Shown here: positions 18,658 to 27,335 of the stretch, piece after piece
Layout of the letters: the number at the start of each line of letters is the position of its first letter
How positions within the stretch are numbered: position 1 is the stretch's first letter
Assembly: GCF_000021705.1 (NCBI RefSeq)
Contig: NC_012751.1
Location: 248,001-312,000 of the forward strand
DNA: 64,000 nt
Direction: 5' to 3'
Source: Candidatus Hamiltonella defensa 5AT (Acyrthosiphon pisum)
GTDB lineage: Bacteria > Pseudomonadota > Gammaproteobacteria > Enterobacterales > Enterobacteriaceae
Notes under the pieces: model-generated
Told to the model about the DNA's origin: nothing
The model's input: only the letters and a program-made list of their open reading frames with translations
Databases searched by the model: none
Made by a program: the position numbers and the translations under genes

Positions 18658-20721
18658 TTACAACATCAATTTTTCTGGTGAACAATCACGGGTAATCTGT
18701 CCATTTTGCATGACCAATACGCGATCGAAATATTTGATCAAATTGCGCCTGTGTGTCACCGTTAATAATGTTTTAGCCGTCATAAAAGTGTCTAAATTTT
18801 CAAAAATCTTTTTCTCGGTATTTTCGTCAATATTTGAGGTGGGCTCATCCCACAAAAAGATACTGGCATCACTACTCAGGCTACGTGCAATCAACAGCTG
18901 CTGCTGCTGCCCAGAAGAGAGATTTCGAGCCATAAAATTGACAGGAAAACGTAAGCCCATCGGATGTTGCAAGATAAAATTACAGTTAGTCAAAGCGAGC
19001 GCCTGTAATATTCGTTCGCGATCTGAATGTGCTTTTAAAGCAAAGTTACTTTCTATTGTCCCTGTAAATAATACATCATGGGCGGTGACCACACTCAATT
19101 GTTGAGAAAAAAAAGATTGAGATAGATGACTCAGATTATATCCATCATAAAGAATAACCCCTTCTGAAGGTGAGATATAACCAGATAACAATGTTAATAA
19201 TGAGCTTTTACCTGCTCCAGAATCACCCAGAATCACTACGCGTTGGCCGGCTGGAATATCCAGGGAAAGATTGCTGATCACCGCCGGTGACTGGGGATGA
19301 TATTGATAACTGACTCCCATTAGAGAAATTTGTCCACTGCAGTGGCTGATAGATTGTAGCGTGGGTTTGTTTTTTTTATCATTCTCAAAAAAGGCGATTA
19401 AATCTTTAGCGGTTTTTTCAGCAGAAAGTAAAGAGACCACCATTGATGAAAAGTGAGAAATAATCCCAGATATTCTACCTGAGACAATCACCGAGGAAAC
19501 AATTGCCCCAGTGGTAACGCTACCATTAATCACCATAAAAAAAGCGATTACCATAATACTAATATGAGAAACAGAAGATATGCTCGCTAGCATGGATTGA
19601 TAAAAGAGAGTAAATTTGCGAATTTTTAAATTAAGATAAGATTGCTGATTAGAACTGTTTACCCAATCTAATAATAAATTTTTATTATTTAACGTGTGGA
19701 TCATTTTAATAGAATAAAAAACTTCAGTCATAAAAACATTTCTATTTTTTTGCACTTTTTTTTGCTTTTCTATTAATGAATATGTGTAGTGATGATGAAT
19801 GAATGCGATTAATATCGAAAATAAAAACATAAAAATGGGGATAAAAACCACCCATCCTACATTCAGATAAATCACTAAAATAAAGATAATTAATAAAGGA
19901 ATGTCCGCTAAGCGCTGAAAGACGGTATTGAGTAATACTTGCTTTACTTTTTGAAATTCGTGCCATAAAACGAAGGCAGAAGACATCGATCGCCCATCTT
20001 TTTTCTTATTGTAAATAACCGCTTCCAAAAATGAGACATCAATATCCACATCATCTTTTCTTGAAATAATGGATTGATAGATATCTTTTGACGATCTCAG
20101 AATAAATTCAAAAATAATAAATAAGGCCGCAATAAATACAATCCCAAACAATGATGCAGTTGAGGCACTGGGCACCAGTTTATCGTAATAAAGATTACTA
20201 AATACAGGGATAGTTAAGGCAAACAGCGCCATAAAAAATGATGAGAAAAAATATTTACTGTAAAAAATTTTGTTGGTCGATAGCGCCTGCCTTAATATGT
20301 TAATCACTCGAATGCCATCAACCACTTTTCGTAATGGTTGCAATCTGAAAGCCGAAATCAGCGCGAGTCTTTCCGCTGATAAGCTCACTTCACAAATTTG
20401 CCCTCCAGCCTCAATCAATTTAAATTTTTTGCCACCTCCTATGCACGCCATCCATTCCATATCTGGTGTTAATAAAATGATTGGCATAGCTTCATTAAGC
20501 AAATCTTCTGAGCCATTAAAATGGACTTCCTGTAGCACGAGGCCTAATGATAAAAAAAAATTTTTTAATTTTACCGTATCATTGATGTTATTTCTATCAT
20601 ATTGTTTAAATAGACGCTCCAGTTCATTTTTGTCAACATCAATTTTAATATTAATGCTTTTAGCAACAAGGGATAAAGCATCCTCTGCTGAGAGATAGTA
20701 AGACTCAGGTTTTTTTCCCAT
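18658..20721 (-). CDS. Orphan type I secretion ABC transporter (HlyB/LapB-like)
   Basis: A 687-residue half-transporter that would export a protein or peptide across the inner membrane with an HlyD-type adaptor and TolC. Residues 1-130 form a C39-like domain with no catalytic Cys-His pattern visible. Membrane helices occupy about 155-420. The ATPase has GDSGAGKSS (Walker A), LSSGQQQQLLIARSL (signature, with Gln for the usual Gly-Gln-Arg) and ASIFLWDEPTSNID (Walker B). No adaptor or substrate gene adjoins it; gpmA and ybfF flank it. It is more divergent than the two ABC proteins at 27-33 kb. The degenerate signature hints at altered activity, but the frame is intact. Confidence 0.82.
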   Translation of the reverse strand: MGKKPESYYLSAEDALSLVAKSINIKIDVDKNELERLFKQYDRNNINDTVKLKNFFLSLGLVLQEVHFNGSEDLLNEAMPIILLTPDMEWMACIGGGKKFKLIEAGGQICEVSLSAERLALISAFRLQPLRKVVDGIRVINILRQALSTNKIFYSKYFFSSFFMALFALTIPVFSNLYYDKLVPSASTASLFGIVFIAALFIIFEFILRSSKDIYQSIISRKDDVDIDVSFLEAVIYNKKKDGRSMSSAFVLWHEFQKVKQVLLNTVFQRLADIPLLIIFILVIYLNVGWVVFIPIFMFLFSILIAFIHHHYTYSLIEKQKKVQKNRNVFMTEVFYSIKMIHTLNNKNLLLDWVNSSNQQSYLNLKIRKFTLFYQSMLASISSVSHISIMVIAFFMVINGSVTTGAIVSSVIVSGRISGIISHFSSMVVSLLSAEKTAKDLIAFFENDKKNKPTLQSISHCSGQISLMGVSYQYHPQSPAVISNLSLDIPAGQRVVILGDSGAGKSSLLTLLSGYISPSEGVILYDGYNLSHLSQSFFSQQLSVVTAHDVLFTGTIESNFALKAHSDRERILQALALTNCNFILQHPMGLRFPVNFMARNLSSGQQQQLLIARSLSSDASIFLWDEPTSNIDENTEKKIFENLDTFMTAKTLLTVTHRRNLIKYFDRVLVMQNGQITRDCSPEKLML

Positions 20722-20918
20722 TCATTTTGTCCGTTGCAGGAGTAAAAATATCATTACTTATGATAGACCTTTATGAACGCTTAGCCTACTGGATTCACCA
20801 GGACTCTTGAAAAACTGATAGTTAAAATTTCAATTGAAGAAAAAAGGTCGTCATAATGTTAATTAGAGGTGGTTTCTGGGGTTACCTTTGACGATTTTGG
20901 TAAAATTAGCTGAATTGG

Positions 20919-21704
20919 TCAATGCAGGATTTTTGAAAAAAAATGCTGTATGGCACGTAAAACGACATCAGGTTTTTCGGCATGAGGTGAATGACCACAG
21001 CCGGAAATCACATGGGATCGCGCTATAGGGAAATAGCCTGCAATCTGTTCTCTATACTCTCTTTTGATGTAAGGAGACAACGCACCGCAGAGAAACAGCA
21101 AAGGACCTTGCCATGTTGGAATAGGTTCCCAGCCAGCGATATATTGGTATTGATCCCATAAAACCGGCACATTAAATCGCCAGATGCCTTCGTGAAAAGA
21201 TTTCAGTAAAAATAAAATAATATTTTCATCTTTGACAAAATCACGCATTAATTTACCCGCCATATGACGCTGAGTGATTTTGGCATCAGTTACCGCGTTC
21301 AGTGCCATAAATATCTGATTATGCCGGTCAAGAGGGTAAACAACAGGTGCAATATCAATGATTACCAACGTTTTAATTATCTCTGGTATCAGCGCAGTCA
21401 TCGTCATAGCAACTTTTCCGCCCATCGAATGCCCAATGATGATCACTTTTTCGATTTTCAGCTGATCTAATAGTTCCAATACATCCTGAGCCATAGCAAA
21501 ATAATTCATCTCAGGTGAATGAGGAGATAGACCATAGTTACGCAGATCAAGCTGTATAACGTCGTGGTGTTTTTGAAAATCACGACCGAGCATGCTCAAA
21601 TTATCTAAATTACCAAAAAGCCCGTGGATCAGAATTATAGGTAAATTAGGAGAAGTACTGTCAGATTGATGTAAAATAAAGTTTAATTTCATCGCAAAAT
21701 TCAC
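20919..21704 (-). CDS. ybfF: Alpha/beta-hydrolase esterase YbfF
   Basis: A 261-residue serine esterase. ILIHGLFGNLDNL is the oxyanion-hole region and GHSMGGKVAMTM the nucleophile elbow. The C-terminal HVISGCGHSPHAEKP provides the catalytic His. E. coli YbfF acts on acyl esters, including acyl-CoA, in vitro; its physiological role is unclear. The true start is probably MKLNFILHQ, five codons inside the frame (21692). It diverges from seqA across a 68-bp gap, as in E. coli, which supports the name. Confidence 0.9.
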   Translation of the reverse strand: MNFAMKLNFILHQSDSTSPNLPIILIHGLFGNLDNLSMLGRDFQKHHDVIQLDLRNYGLSPHSPEMNYFAMAQDVLELLDQLKIEKVIIIGHSMGGKVAMTMTALIPEIIKTLVIIDIAPVVYPLDRHNQIFMALNAVTDAKITQRHMAGKLMRDFVKDENIILFLLKSFHEGIWRFNVPVLWDQYQYIAGWEPIPTWQGPLLFLCGALSPYIKREYREQIAGYFPIARSHVISGCGHSPHAEKPDVVLRAIQHFFSKILH

Positions 21705-21772
21705 ACTGAATAAAAATAAATTTTAAGTTATTCTATTATAAATGAATCTAACAAAAATGGCCTTGGATTAAA

Positions 21773-22303
21773 ATGAAACTTATTGAAGTTGATGAAGAAC
21801 TTTATCGTTATATTGCCGCTCATACCCAATATATTGGTGAAAGTGCCTCAGAGATTTTACGACGAATGTTCTCATTGACTCAAAAAAAACAGACAGAAAT
21901 AAAGATCAAAAAGACACCGAAAATTCATCAATCCTCAGTGAAAGCAACTCTTTTTAGTAGAATACAAATTCTCAACGACATTTTATCATCTGAAACTTAT
22001 GCTTCAAAAAATAAGGTAATCGCCCGTTTTATGTTGATTTTATCCACCTTATATGATCTAGATAGCAAAGCTTTTTCTGTGGCTGCCGAATCATTACAGG
22101 GTCGTAAACGGGCGTATTTTTCAGGCAGTAAAAATTTTTTACTCAAAAATGGCACACACACAAAACCCAAACAAATACCTAAAACACCTTATTGGGTGAT
22201 AACCAATACAAATAGTGAACGCAAACGCACCATGTTAAAAAATATGATGATCGCGATGAAATTTCCAAATGAAATAGCAAAAAAAGTGTCTCAAACGATA
22301 TAG
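21773..22303 (+). CDS. seqA: Replication initiation regulator SeqA
   Basis: SeqA binds hemimethylated GATC sites, sequesters new origins and delays re-initiation by DnaA. The 176-residue protein starts MKLIEVDEELYRYIAAHTQY, the N-terminal oligomerisation domain, then has ESASEILRRM. After a Lys-rich linker comes the DNA-binding domain with RIQILNDILSSETYASKNKV, RFMLILSTLY, GRKRAYFSGSKNFLL and TPYWVITNTNSERKRTML. Length is normal. In E. coli pgm follows; here the nuo operon does, so a rearrangement lies between. Retention of SeqA implies an active Dam methylation cycle. Confidence 0.96.
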   Translation: MKLIEVDEELYRYIAAHTQYIGESASEILRRMFSLTQKKQTEIKIKKTPKIHQSSVKATLFSRIQILNDILSSETYASKNKVIARFMLILSTLYDLDSKAFSVAAESLQGRKRAYFSGSKNFLLKNGTHTKPKQIPKTPYWVITNTNSERKRTMLKNMMIAMKFPNEIAKKVSQTI

Positions 22304-22359
22304 ATGTTTTATCATCCCCTCTGACTTGGCTACAGGAAAAAATAAAGAGGCTAAATAAA

Positions 22360-22812
22360 ATGCAAAACATACCCCAAATTTTTGCGCATCATTGGGCATT
22401 TGCCATTTTTAGTATTTCTGCAATAGGGCTTTGTCTTGCTATGCTGTTGGGGGCTTTTTTTCTGGGAGGCAGGGCCAAGGCCAGATCTAAAAATATTCCC
22501 TATGAATCTGGTATTGATTCGGTCGGCTCAACGCACATGCGCTTATCTGCTAAATTTTATTGTTTCGCCATGTTTTTTGTTATTTTCGATGTAGAAGCCC
22601 TTTACCTTTATACTTGGGCCATTTCTATTCGTGAAAGCGGATGGACCGGTTTTATTGAAGTGAGCGTTTTCATTTTTGTATTATTGGTGGGGTTACTTTA
22701 TTTATCGCGAATCGGTGCATTGGATTGGGCACCGATTGGTTCTAGAGGCCGTGTTCAATCCAATCCCTCTATTTATAAAATGGCACAGCAGCGTCAGTCT
22801 AATAACGAGTAA
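22360..22812 (+). CDS. nuoA: NADH-quinone oxidoreductase subunit A
   Basis: Membrane subunit of respiratory complex I. The 150-residue protein has three helices. The family core is SKNIPYESGIDSVGSTHMRL, then SAKFYCFAMFFVIFDVEALY with the conserved acidic residues lying near the quinone channel. GAGG lies a few bases before the ATG. It is the first gene of nuoA-B-CD-E-F, with a 5-bp gap to nuoB. There is no lrhA-type regulator upstream; seqA ends 56 bases before it. Confidence 0.96.
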   Translation: MQNIPQIFAHHWAFAIFSISAIGLCLAMLLGAFFLGGRAKARSKNIPYESGIDSVGSTHMRLSAKFYCFAMFFVIFDVEALYLYTWAISIRESGWTGFIEVSVFIFVLLVGLLYLSRIGALDWAPIGSRGRVQSNPSIYKMAQQRQSNNE

Positions 22813-22817
22813 CCATC

Positions 22818-23498
22818 ATGAAATACACTTTAACGCGCGCAGAACCGAATGATAAAGATCATTTTACCTATCCTTTACAAACGCAAAAAAATGTCAGCCG
22901 AGATCCTCTCGATGAACAGGCTCATCGTAATATTTATATGGGGAAGCTCGAACATGCCTTGCATGATACAGTGAATTGGGGTCGAAAAAATTCTCTATGG
23001 CCTTATAACTTCGGCCTTTCTTGTTGTTACGTGGAAATGGTCACTTCTTTTACGGCGGTTCACGATGTCGCGCGTTTTGGTGCAGAAGTATTGCGCGCTT
23101 CACCCAGACAGGCCGATTTTATGGTGGTGGCCGGCACTTGCTTTACTAAAATGGCGCCGGTGATACAGCGTTTATATGACCAGATGCTAGAGCCGAAATG
23201 GGTGATTTCTATGGGCGCCTGTGCTAATTCTGGCGGGATGTATGATATCTATTCTGTGGTGCAAGGTGTCGATAAATTTCTTCCCGTTGATGTCTATATC
23301 CCTGGCTGTCCTCCTCGACCTGAAGCTTACATGCAAGCCTTATTCCTGCTTCAGGAATCGATCGGTAAAGAACGTCGCCCACTGTCTTGGGCAATTGGCG
23401 ATCAGGGTGTGTATCGCGCTGTCATGCCGTCAGAAAGAAAGCGTAAACATGCCGAGCGCATTGCAGTGAAAAATTTACGCACTCCAGACGAGATTTAA
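22818..23498 (+). CDS. nuoB: NADH-quinone oxidoreductase subunit B
   Basis: Peripheral-arm subunit that holds iron-sulphur cluster N2, the last electron carrier before quinone. The Cys ligands are visible in FGLSCCYVEM, VVAGTCFTKMAP and YIPGCPPRPEAYMQAL. The 226-residue length is normal for Enterobacterales. It overlaps no neighbour but is within 8 bases of nuoA and nuoCD, so it is translated from one message. It looks fully functional. Confidence 0.97.
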   Translation: MKYTLTRAEPNDKDHFTYPLQTQKNVSRDPLDEQAHRNIYMGKLEHALHDTVNWGRKNSLWPYNFGLSCCYVEMVTSFTAVHDVARFGAEVLRASPRQADFMVVAGTCFTKMAPVIQRLYDQMLEPKWVISMGACANSGGMYDIYSVVQGVDKFLPVDVYIPGCPPRPEAYMQALFLLQESIGKERRPLSWAIGDQGVYRAVMPSERKRKHAERIAVKNLRTPDEI

Positions 23499-23505
23499 TC
23501 TTTTT

Positions 23506-25305
23506 ATGACAGACTTAATCATGGCTGAAAACCTTTACAAACCTTGCCAAACTGATGATCATCTTGATGATTCTGTGATAGCCAGGCTATCGGCGCGTTT
23601 TGGGCAAAAATCACTGTTCGTTCAAGCAACGCGTACCGGCATGCCGGTCGTTTGGGTCAAAGCAGATCAGCTTGTTGAGGTTATTTTGTTTTTGCGTCAA
23701 GAGTCCCAGCCTTATGTGATGCTTTTTGATTTACATGGGGTCGATGAAAGGCTTCGTACCCACCGTGAAGGTTTGCCTGAAGCCGATTTTTGTGTTTTTT
23801 ATCATTTACTTTCGATTGAACGTAATAGAGACATTCTACTGAAAGTCGCTCTGTCTGAAAAAAAATTGTGCTTACCGACTATCACTTCTATTTTTTCTAA
23901 TGCGAATTGGTATGAACGTGAAACCTGGGAGATGTTTGGCATCACTTTTGAGGGCCATCCGCACTTAAAACGTATTTTGATGCCGGACACTTGGAAAGGC
24001 CATCCTTTACGCAAAGATTATCCCGCGCGCGCAACAGAATTTGATCCCTTCGAGCTGACCAAACAAAAACAAGATCTGGAAATGGAAGCCTTGACTTTTA
24101 AACCAGAAGATTGGGGCATGAAGCGAGGCACACAGAATGAAGATTTTATGTTTCTCAATCTTGGCCCGAATCATCCTTCTTCTCATGGTGCTTTTCGTAT
24201 CGTCTTGCAGCTCGATGGAGAAGAAATTGTCGATTGCGTTCCAGACATTGGATATCATCACCGCGGAGCTGAAAAAATGGCCGAGCGTCAGTCTTGGCAC
24301 AGCTATATTCCGTATACCGATCGTATTGAGTATTTGGGCGGCTGCGTTAATGAAATGCCTTATGTTTTAGCGGTTGAAAAATTGGCCGGCATCACGGTTC
24401 CTGATCGAGTTAAAAGCATTCGTGTGATGTTGTCAGAGCTCTTCCGTATTAATAGCCATTTACTGTATATCAGCACTTTTATTCAAGACGTGGGCGCCAT
24501 GACGCCGGTATTTTTTGCCTTTACTGATCGACAAAAAATTTACGATCTGGTGGAAGCCATTACTGGATTTCGTATGCATCCTGCTTGGTTTCGTATTGGA
24601 GGTGTCGCGCAGGATCTGCCTCAGGGTTGGGAAAAATTGCTTCGTACTTTTCTCGATTGGATGCCAAAACGCCTGAATTCTTACGTCAAAGCCGCGCTTG
24701 AAAACAGCATTTTAAAAGGCAGATCTATGGGGATCGCCAGCTACAATGCGTCAGACGCTTTGGCTTGGGGTGTGACGGGGGCAGGGCTACGAGCAACCGG
24801 CATTGAATTTGATGTTCGTAAATGGCGGCCTTATTCAGGTTATGAGCATTTTGAATTTGACGTTCCCGTGGGTTATGGTCAAAGTGATTGCTACACGCGG
24901 GTGATGCTCAAGGTAGAAGAAATACGTCAAAGCATGCGTATTCTGGAACAATGTTATCAACACATGCCTGCGGGGCCTTTTAAAGCAGATCACCCACTTA
25001 CTACGCCGCCGCCTAAAGAACGCACCTTGCAACATATTGAAACCCTGATTACCCATTTTTTACAGGTCTCTTGGGGGCCAGTCATGCCTGCGAATGAATC
25101 CTTCCAAATGATTGAGGCCACCAAAGGGATTAACAGCTACTACCTAACCAGCGACGGGGGAACCATGAGTTATCGAACAAGGGTTCGCACACCCAGCTTT
25201 GCTCATCTTCAACAAATTCCCTCTGTGATCCGAGGGAGCTTAGTGTCTGATTTAATTGTTTATCTGGGCAGTATCGATTTTGTTATGTCTGATGTGGATC
25301 GCTGA
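23506..25305 (+). CDS. nuoC: NADH-quinone oxidoreductase fused subunit C/D
   Basis: Fusion of NuoC and NuoD typical of gamma-proteobacteria. Residues 1-190 are NuoC (YERETWEMFGITFEGHPHLK, RILMPDTWKGHPLRKDYPA). The rest is NuoD, related to hydrogenase large subunits, with NLGPNHPSSHGAFRIVLQLD, DIGYHHRGAEKMAERQSWHS lining the quinone site, and the C-terminal GSIDFVMSDVDR. It has 599 residues, the expected size. It lies between nuoB and nuoE with gaps of a few bases. Confidence 0.97.
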   Translation: MTDLIMAENLYKPCQTDDHLDDSVIARLSARFGQKSLFVQATRTGMPVVWVKADQLVEVILFLRQESQPYVMLFDLHGVDERLRTHREGLPEADFCVFYHLLSIERNRDILLKVALSEKKLCLPTITSIFSNANWYERETWEMFGITFEGHPHLKRILMPDTWKGHPLRKDYPARATEFDPFELTKQKQDLEMEALTFKPEDWGMKRGTQNEDFMFLNLGPNHPSSHGAFRIVLQLDGEEIVDCVPDIGYHHRGAEKMAERQSWHSYIPYTDRIEYLGGCVNEMPYVLAVEKLAGITVPDRVKSIRVMLSELFRINSHLLYISTFIQDVGAMTPVFFAFTDRQKIYDLVEAITGFRMHPAWFRIGGVAQDLPQGWEKLLRTFLDWMPKRLNSYVKAALENSILKGRSMGIASYNASDALAWGVTGAGLRATGIEFDVRKWRPYSGYEHFEFDVPVGYGQSDCYTRVMLKVEEIRQSMRILEQCYQHMPAGPFKADHPLTTPPPKERTLQHIETLITHFLQVSWGPVMPANESFQMIEATKGINSYYLTSDGGTMSYRTRVRTPSFAHLQQIPSVIRGSLVSDLIVYLGSIDFVMSDVDR

Positions 25306-25307
25306 TC

Positions 25308-25832
25308 ATGAGTCATCATAAAAATCTTTCTGAGCATCAAATTGATGCCATGAATGTCGTGCCATTTGTATTAAGCTCCGAAGAACGTGATGCGATAGAG
25401 GAAGAAAAACACCATTATGAAGACGCCAGAGCCGCTTCTATCGAAGCGTTAAAAATAGTACAAAAAAAACGAGGGTGGGTCCCTGACGAGGCGATTCATG
25501 CGATTGCAGAAGTGCTCGGCATCCCTGCCAGTGATGTCGAAGGGGTTGCGACCTTTTACAGCCAGATTTTTCGAAAACCTGTTGGGCGCCACGTGATCCG
25601 CTACTGCGACAGCGTTGTGTGTTACATCACGGGCTATCAAAAAATACAAGCTGTGCTTGAAGAAAAACTCGGTATTCAGCCTGGGCAGACCACAAAAGAT
25701 GGTCGCTTTACTTTATTGCCGACCTGTTGCCTTGGCAATTGTGATAAAGGGCCGACCATGATGATCGATGATGACACCCATAGCCACTTACAGATAGAAA
25801 ATATTGACACCTTATTGGAGCAATATCCATGA
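25308..25832 (+). CDS. nuoE: NADH-quinone oxidoreductase subunit E
   Basis: Subunit of the NADH-oxidising module, carrying a [2Fe-2S] cluster. The four ligands are in YCDSVVCYITG (C-x4-C) and TCCLGNCDKGP (C-x3-C). ALKIVQKKRGWVPDEAIHAI and VATFYSQIFRKPVGRH are typical family text. Its stop overlaps the nuoF start (ATGA). 174 residues, full length. Confidence 0.97.
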   Translation: MSHHKNLSEHQIDAMNVVPFVLSSEERDAIEEEKHHYEDARAASIEALKIVQKKRGWVPDEAIHAIAEVLGIPASDVEGVATFYSQIFRKPVGRHVIRYCDSVVCYITGYQKIQAVLEEKLGIQPGQTTKDGRFTLLPTCCLGNCDKGPTMMIDDDTHSHLQIENIDTLLEQYP

Positions 25833-27247
25833 ATTCGGCCCCTGCTTCTATCACTGGTGCGTTTAAAAAAATTCACAAAGCCCCTGAAACGCACCCATTG
25901 ACCTGGCGTTTACGTGATTCTCAACAACCACTTTGGTTGGAAGAATATCGCAATAAAAATGGCTATTTAGGAGCAAAAAAAGCATTAACTCGCCTCACTC
26001 CTGAAGAAATCGTGCATTCAGTGAAAGAAGCGGGTCTTAAAGGTCGAGGTGGTGCAGGGTTTTCCACAGGCTTAAAATGGAGTCTCATGCCTAAAGATCC
26101 CAACATGCGAATTCGCTATCTGCTTTGTAATGCGGATGAAATGGAGCCGGGCACTTACAAAGACCGGCTTTTGATGGAGCAACTGCCCCATTTGCTGGTG
26201 GAAGGCATGCTCATTTCGGCTTTTGCGCTTCAGGCCTATCGTGGCTACATTTTTTTGCGAGGAGAATATATCGAGGCGGCAGTCCATTTGCGGCGAGCGA
26301 TTGTTGAAGCCACTCAAGTAGGGCTGCTCGGCAAAAACATTATGGGGAGTGGGTTTGATTTTGAACTCATGGTCCACACGGGGGCAGGACGTTATATTTG
26401 CGGGGAAGAAACGGCCCTGATTAACTCCCTGGAAGGGCGTCGTGCCAATCCGAGATCCAAACCGCCTTTTCCTGCCTCCTCCGGTGTTTGGGGGAAACCG
26501 ACCTGTGTCAATAATGTAGAAACTCTTTGTAATGTGCCTGCGATCATGGAGCACGGCGTAGCCTGGTATCAAGGCATTGCTCCTGATGCGAGTCGTTTTG
26601 CTAAAAGTAAAGATACGGGCACTAAATTAATGGGATTTTCTGGAAGGGTGAAAAACCCGGGTGTCTGGGAATTGCCCTTTGGGATCTCTGCTCGTGAAAT
26701 TCTAGAAGACTATGCCGGTGGAATGAAAAACGGTCTCAAATTTAAAGCCTGGCAACCTGGCGGCGCAGGCACAGATTTTTTGACAGAAGAGCATCTCGAT
26801 CTCCCTATGGATTTCGAACACATTGGAAAAGCCGGCAGTCGTCTTGGAACGGCGCTTGCAATGGCGGTAGATCATGAAATCAATATGGTTTCTTTAACTT
26901 GCAATTTAGAAGAATTTTTTGCCCGTGAATCCTGTGGCTGGTGTACGCCTTGTCGAGATGGCCTTCCTTGGAGTGTCAAAATTTTGAAAGCGCTTGAACG
27001 AGGCGAAGGTCGAGAAGGGGATATAGAAACGCTGGAGCAGCTTTGTCGCTTTTTAGGCCCAGGAAAAACCTTTTGTGCACATGCACCTGGGGCGGTCGAG
27101 CCTTTACAAAGTGCTCTTAAATATTTTCGAGAGGAGTTTATAGCGGGTATCACCAAAAAAGAGCCCCCTCATCTTTATCTCAAACCGATTAAAGGGGTTC
27201 AGCCTAATTATGTGATGGCCGATAACTTATTGAAAGCGCGTTGGTGA
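25829..27247 (+). CDS. nuoF: NADH-quinone oxidoreductase subunit F
   Basis: The NADH-binding subunit with FMN and cluster N3. GLKGRGGAGFSTGLKWSLMP binds FMN/NADH, GAGRYICGEETALINSLEG is the second nucleotide-binding segment, and ESCGWCTPCRDG plus a distal Cys (GKTFCAHA) bind the [4Fe-4S] cluster. It has 472 residues, slightly longer than in E. coli because of a longer N-terminus and an insertion after YQGIAPDASRF. It is the last nuo gene here: no nuoG follows, and a hairpin lies 24 bases after the stop. The rest of complex I must be encoded elsewhere, or is lost. Confidence 0.97.
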   Translation: MNSAPASITGAFKKIHKAPETHPLTWRLRDSQQPLWLEEYRNKNGYLGAKKALTRLTPEEIVHSVKEAGLKGRGGAGFSTGLKWSLMPKDPNMRIRYLLCNADEMEPGTYKDRLLMEQLPHLLVEGMLISAFALQAYRGYIFLRGEYIEAAVHLRRAIVEATQVGLLGKNIMGSGFDFELMVHTGAGRYICGEETALINSLEGRRANPRSKPPFPASSGVWGKPTCVNNVETLCNVPAIMEHGVAWYQGIAPDASRFAKSKDTGTKLMGFSGRVKNPGVWELPFGISAREILEDYAGGMKNGLKFKAWQPGGAGTDFLTEEHLDLPMDFEHIGKAGSRLGTALAMAVDHEINMVSLTCNLEEFFARESCGWCTPCRDGLPWSVKILKALERGEGREGDIETLEQLCRFLGPGKTFCAHAPGAVEPLQSALKYFREEFIAGITKKEPPHLYLKPIKGVQPNYVMADNLLKARW

Positions 27248-27270
27248 CAGATTGAGTGGGAATTTTTAGA

Positions 27271-27301
27271 CCTCTTGAATATTCTGGATAATTTCAAGAG
27301 G
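27271..27301. terminator. Hairpin after nuoF, probable bidirectional terminator
   Basis: A 9-bp perfect stem CCTCTTGAA / TTCAAGAGG with a 13-base loop is followed by a T-rich stretch (GTTCTGTTTATCTT). It separates nuoF from the convergent RTX exporter operon. The stem is long enough, though only moderately GC-rich. Confidence 0.6.
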
Positions 27302-27335
27302 GTTCTGTTTATCTTAAAAGAAATAAAAAAAGCGA

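Noticed and set aside
18088..19105. Plus-strand ORFs over gpmA and the orphan ABC gene
   Set aside because: They are shadows of clearly conserved minus-strand genes.
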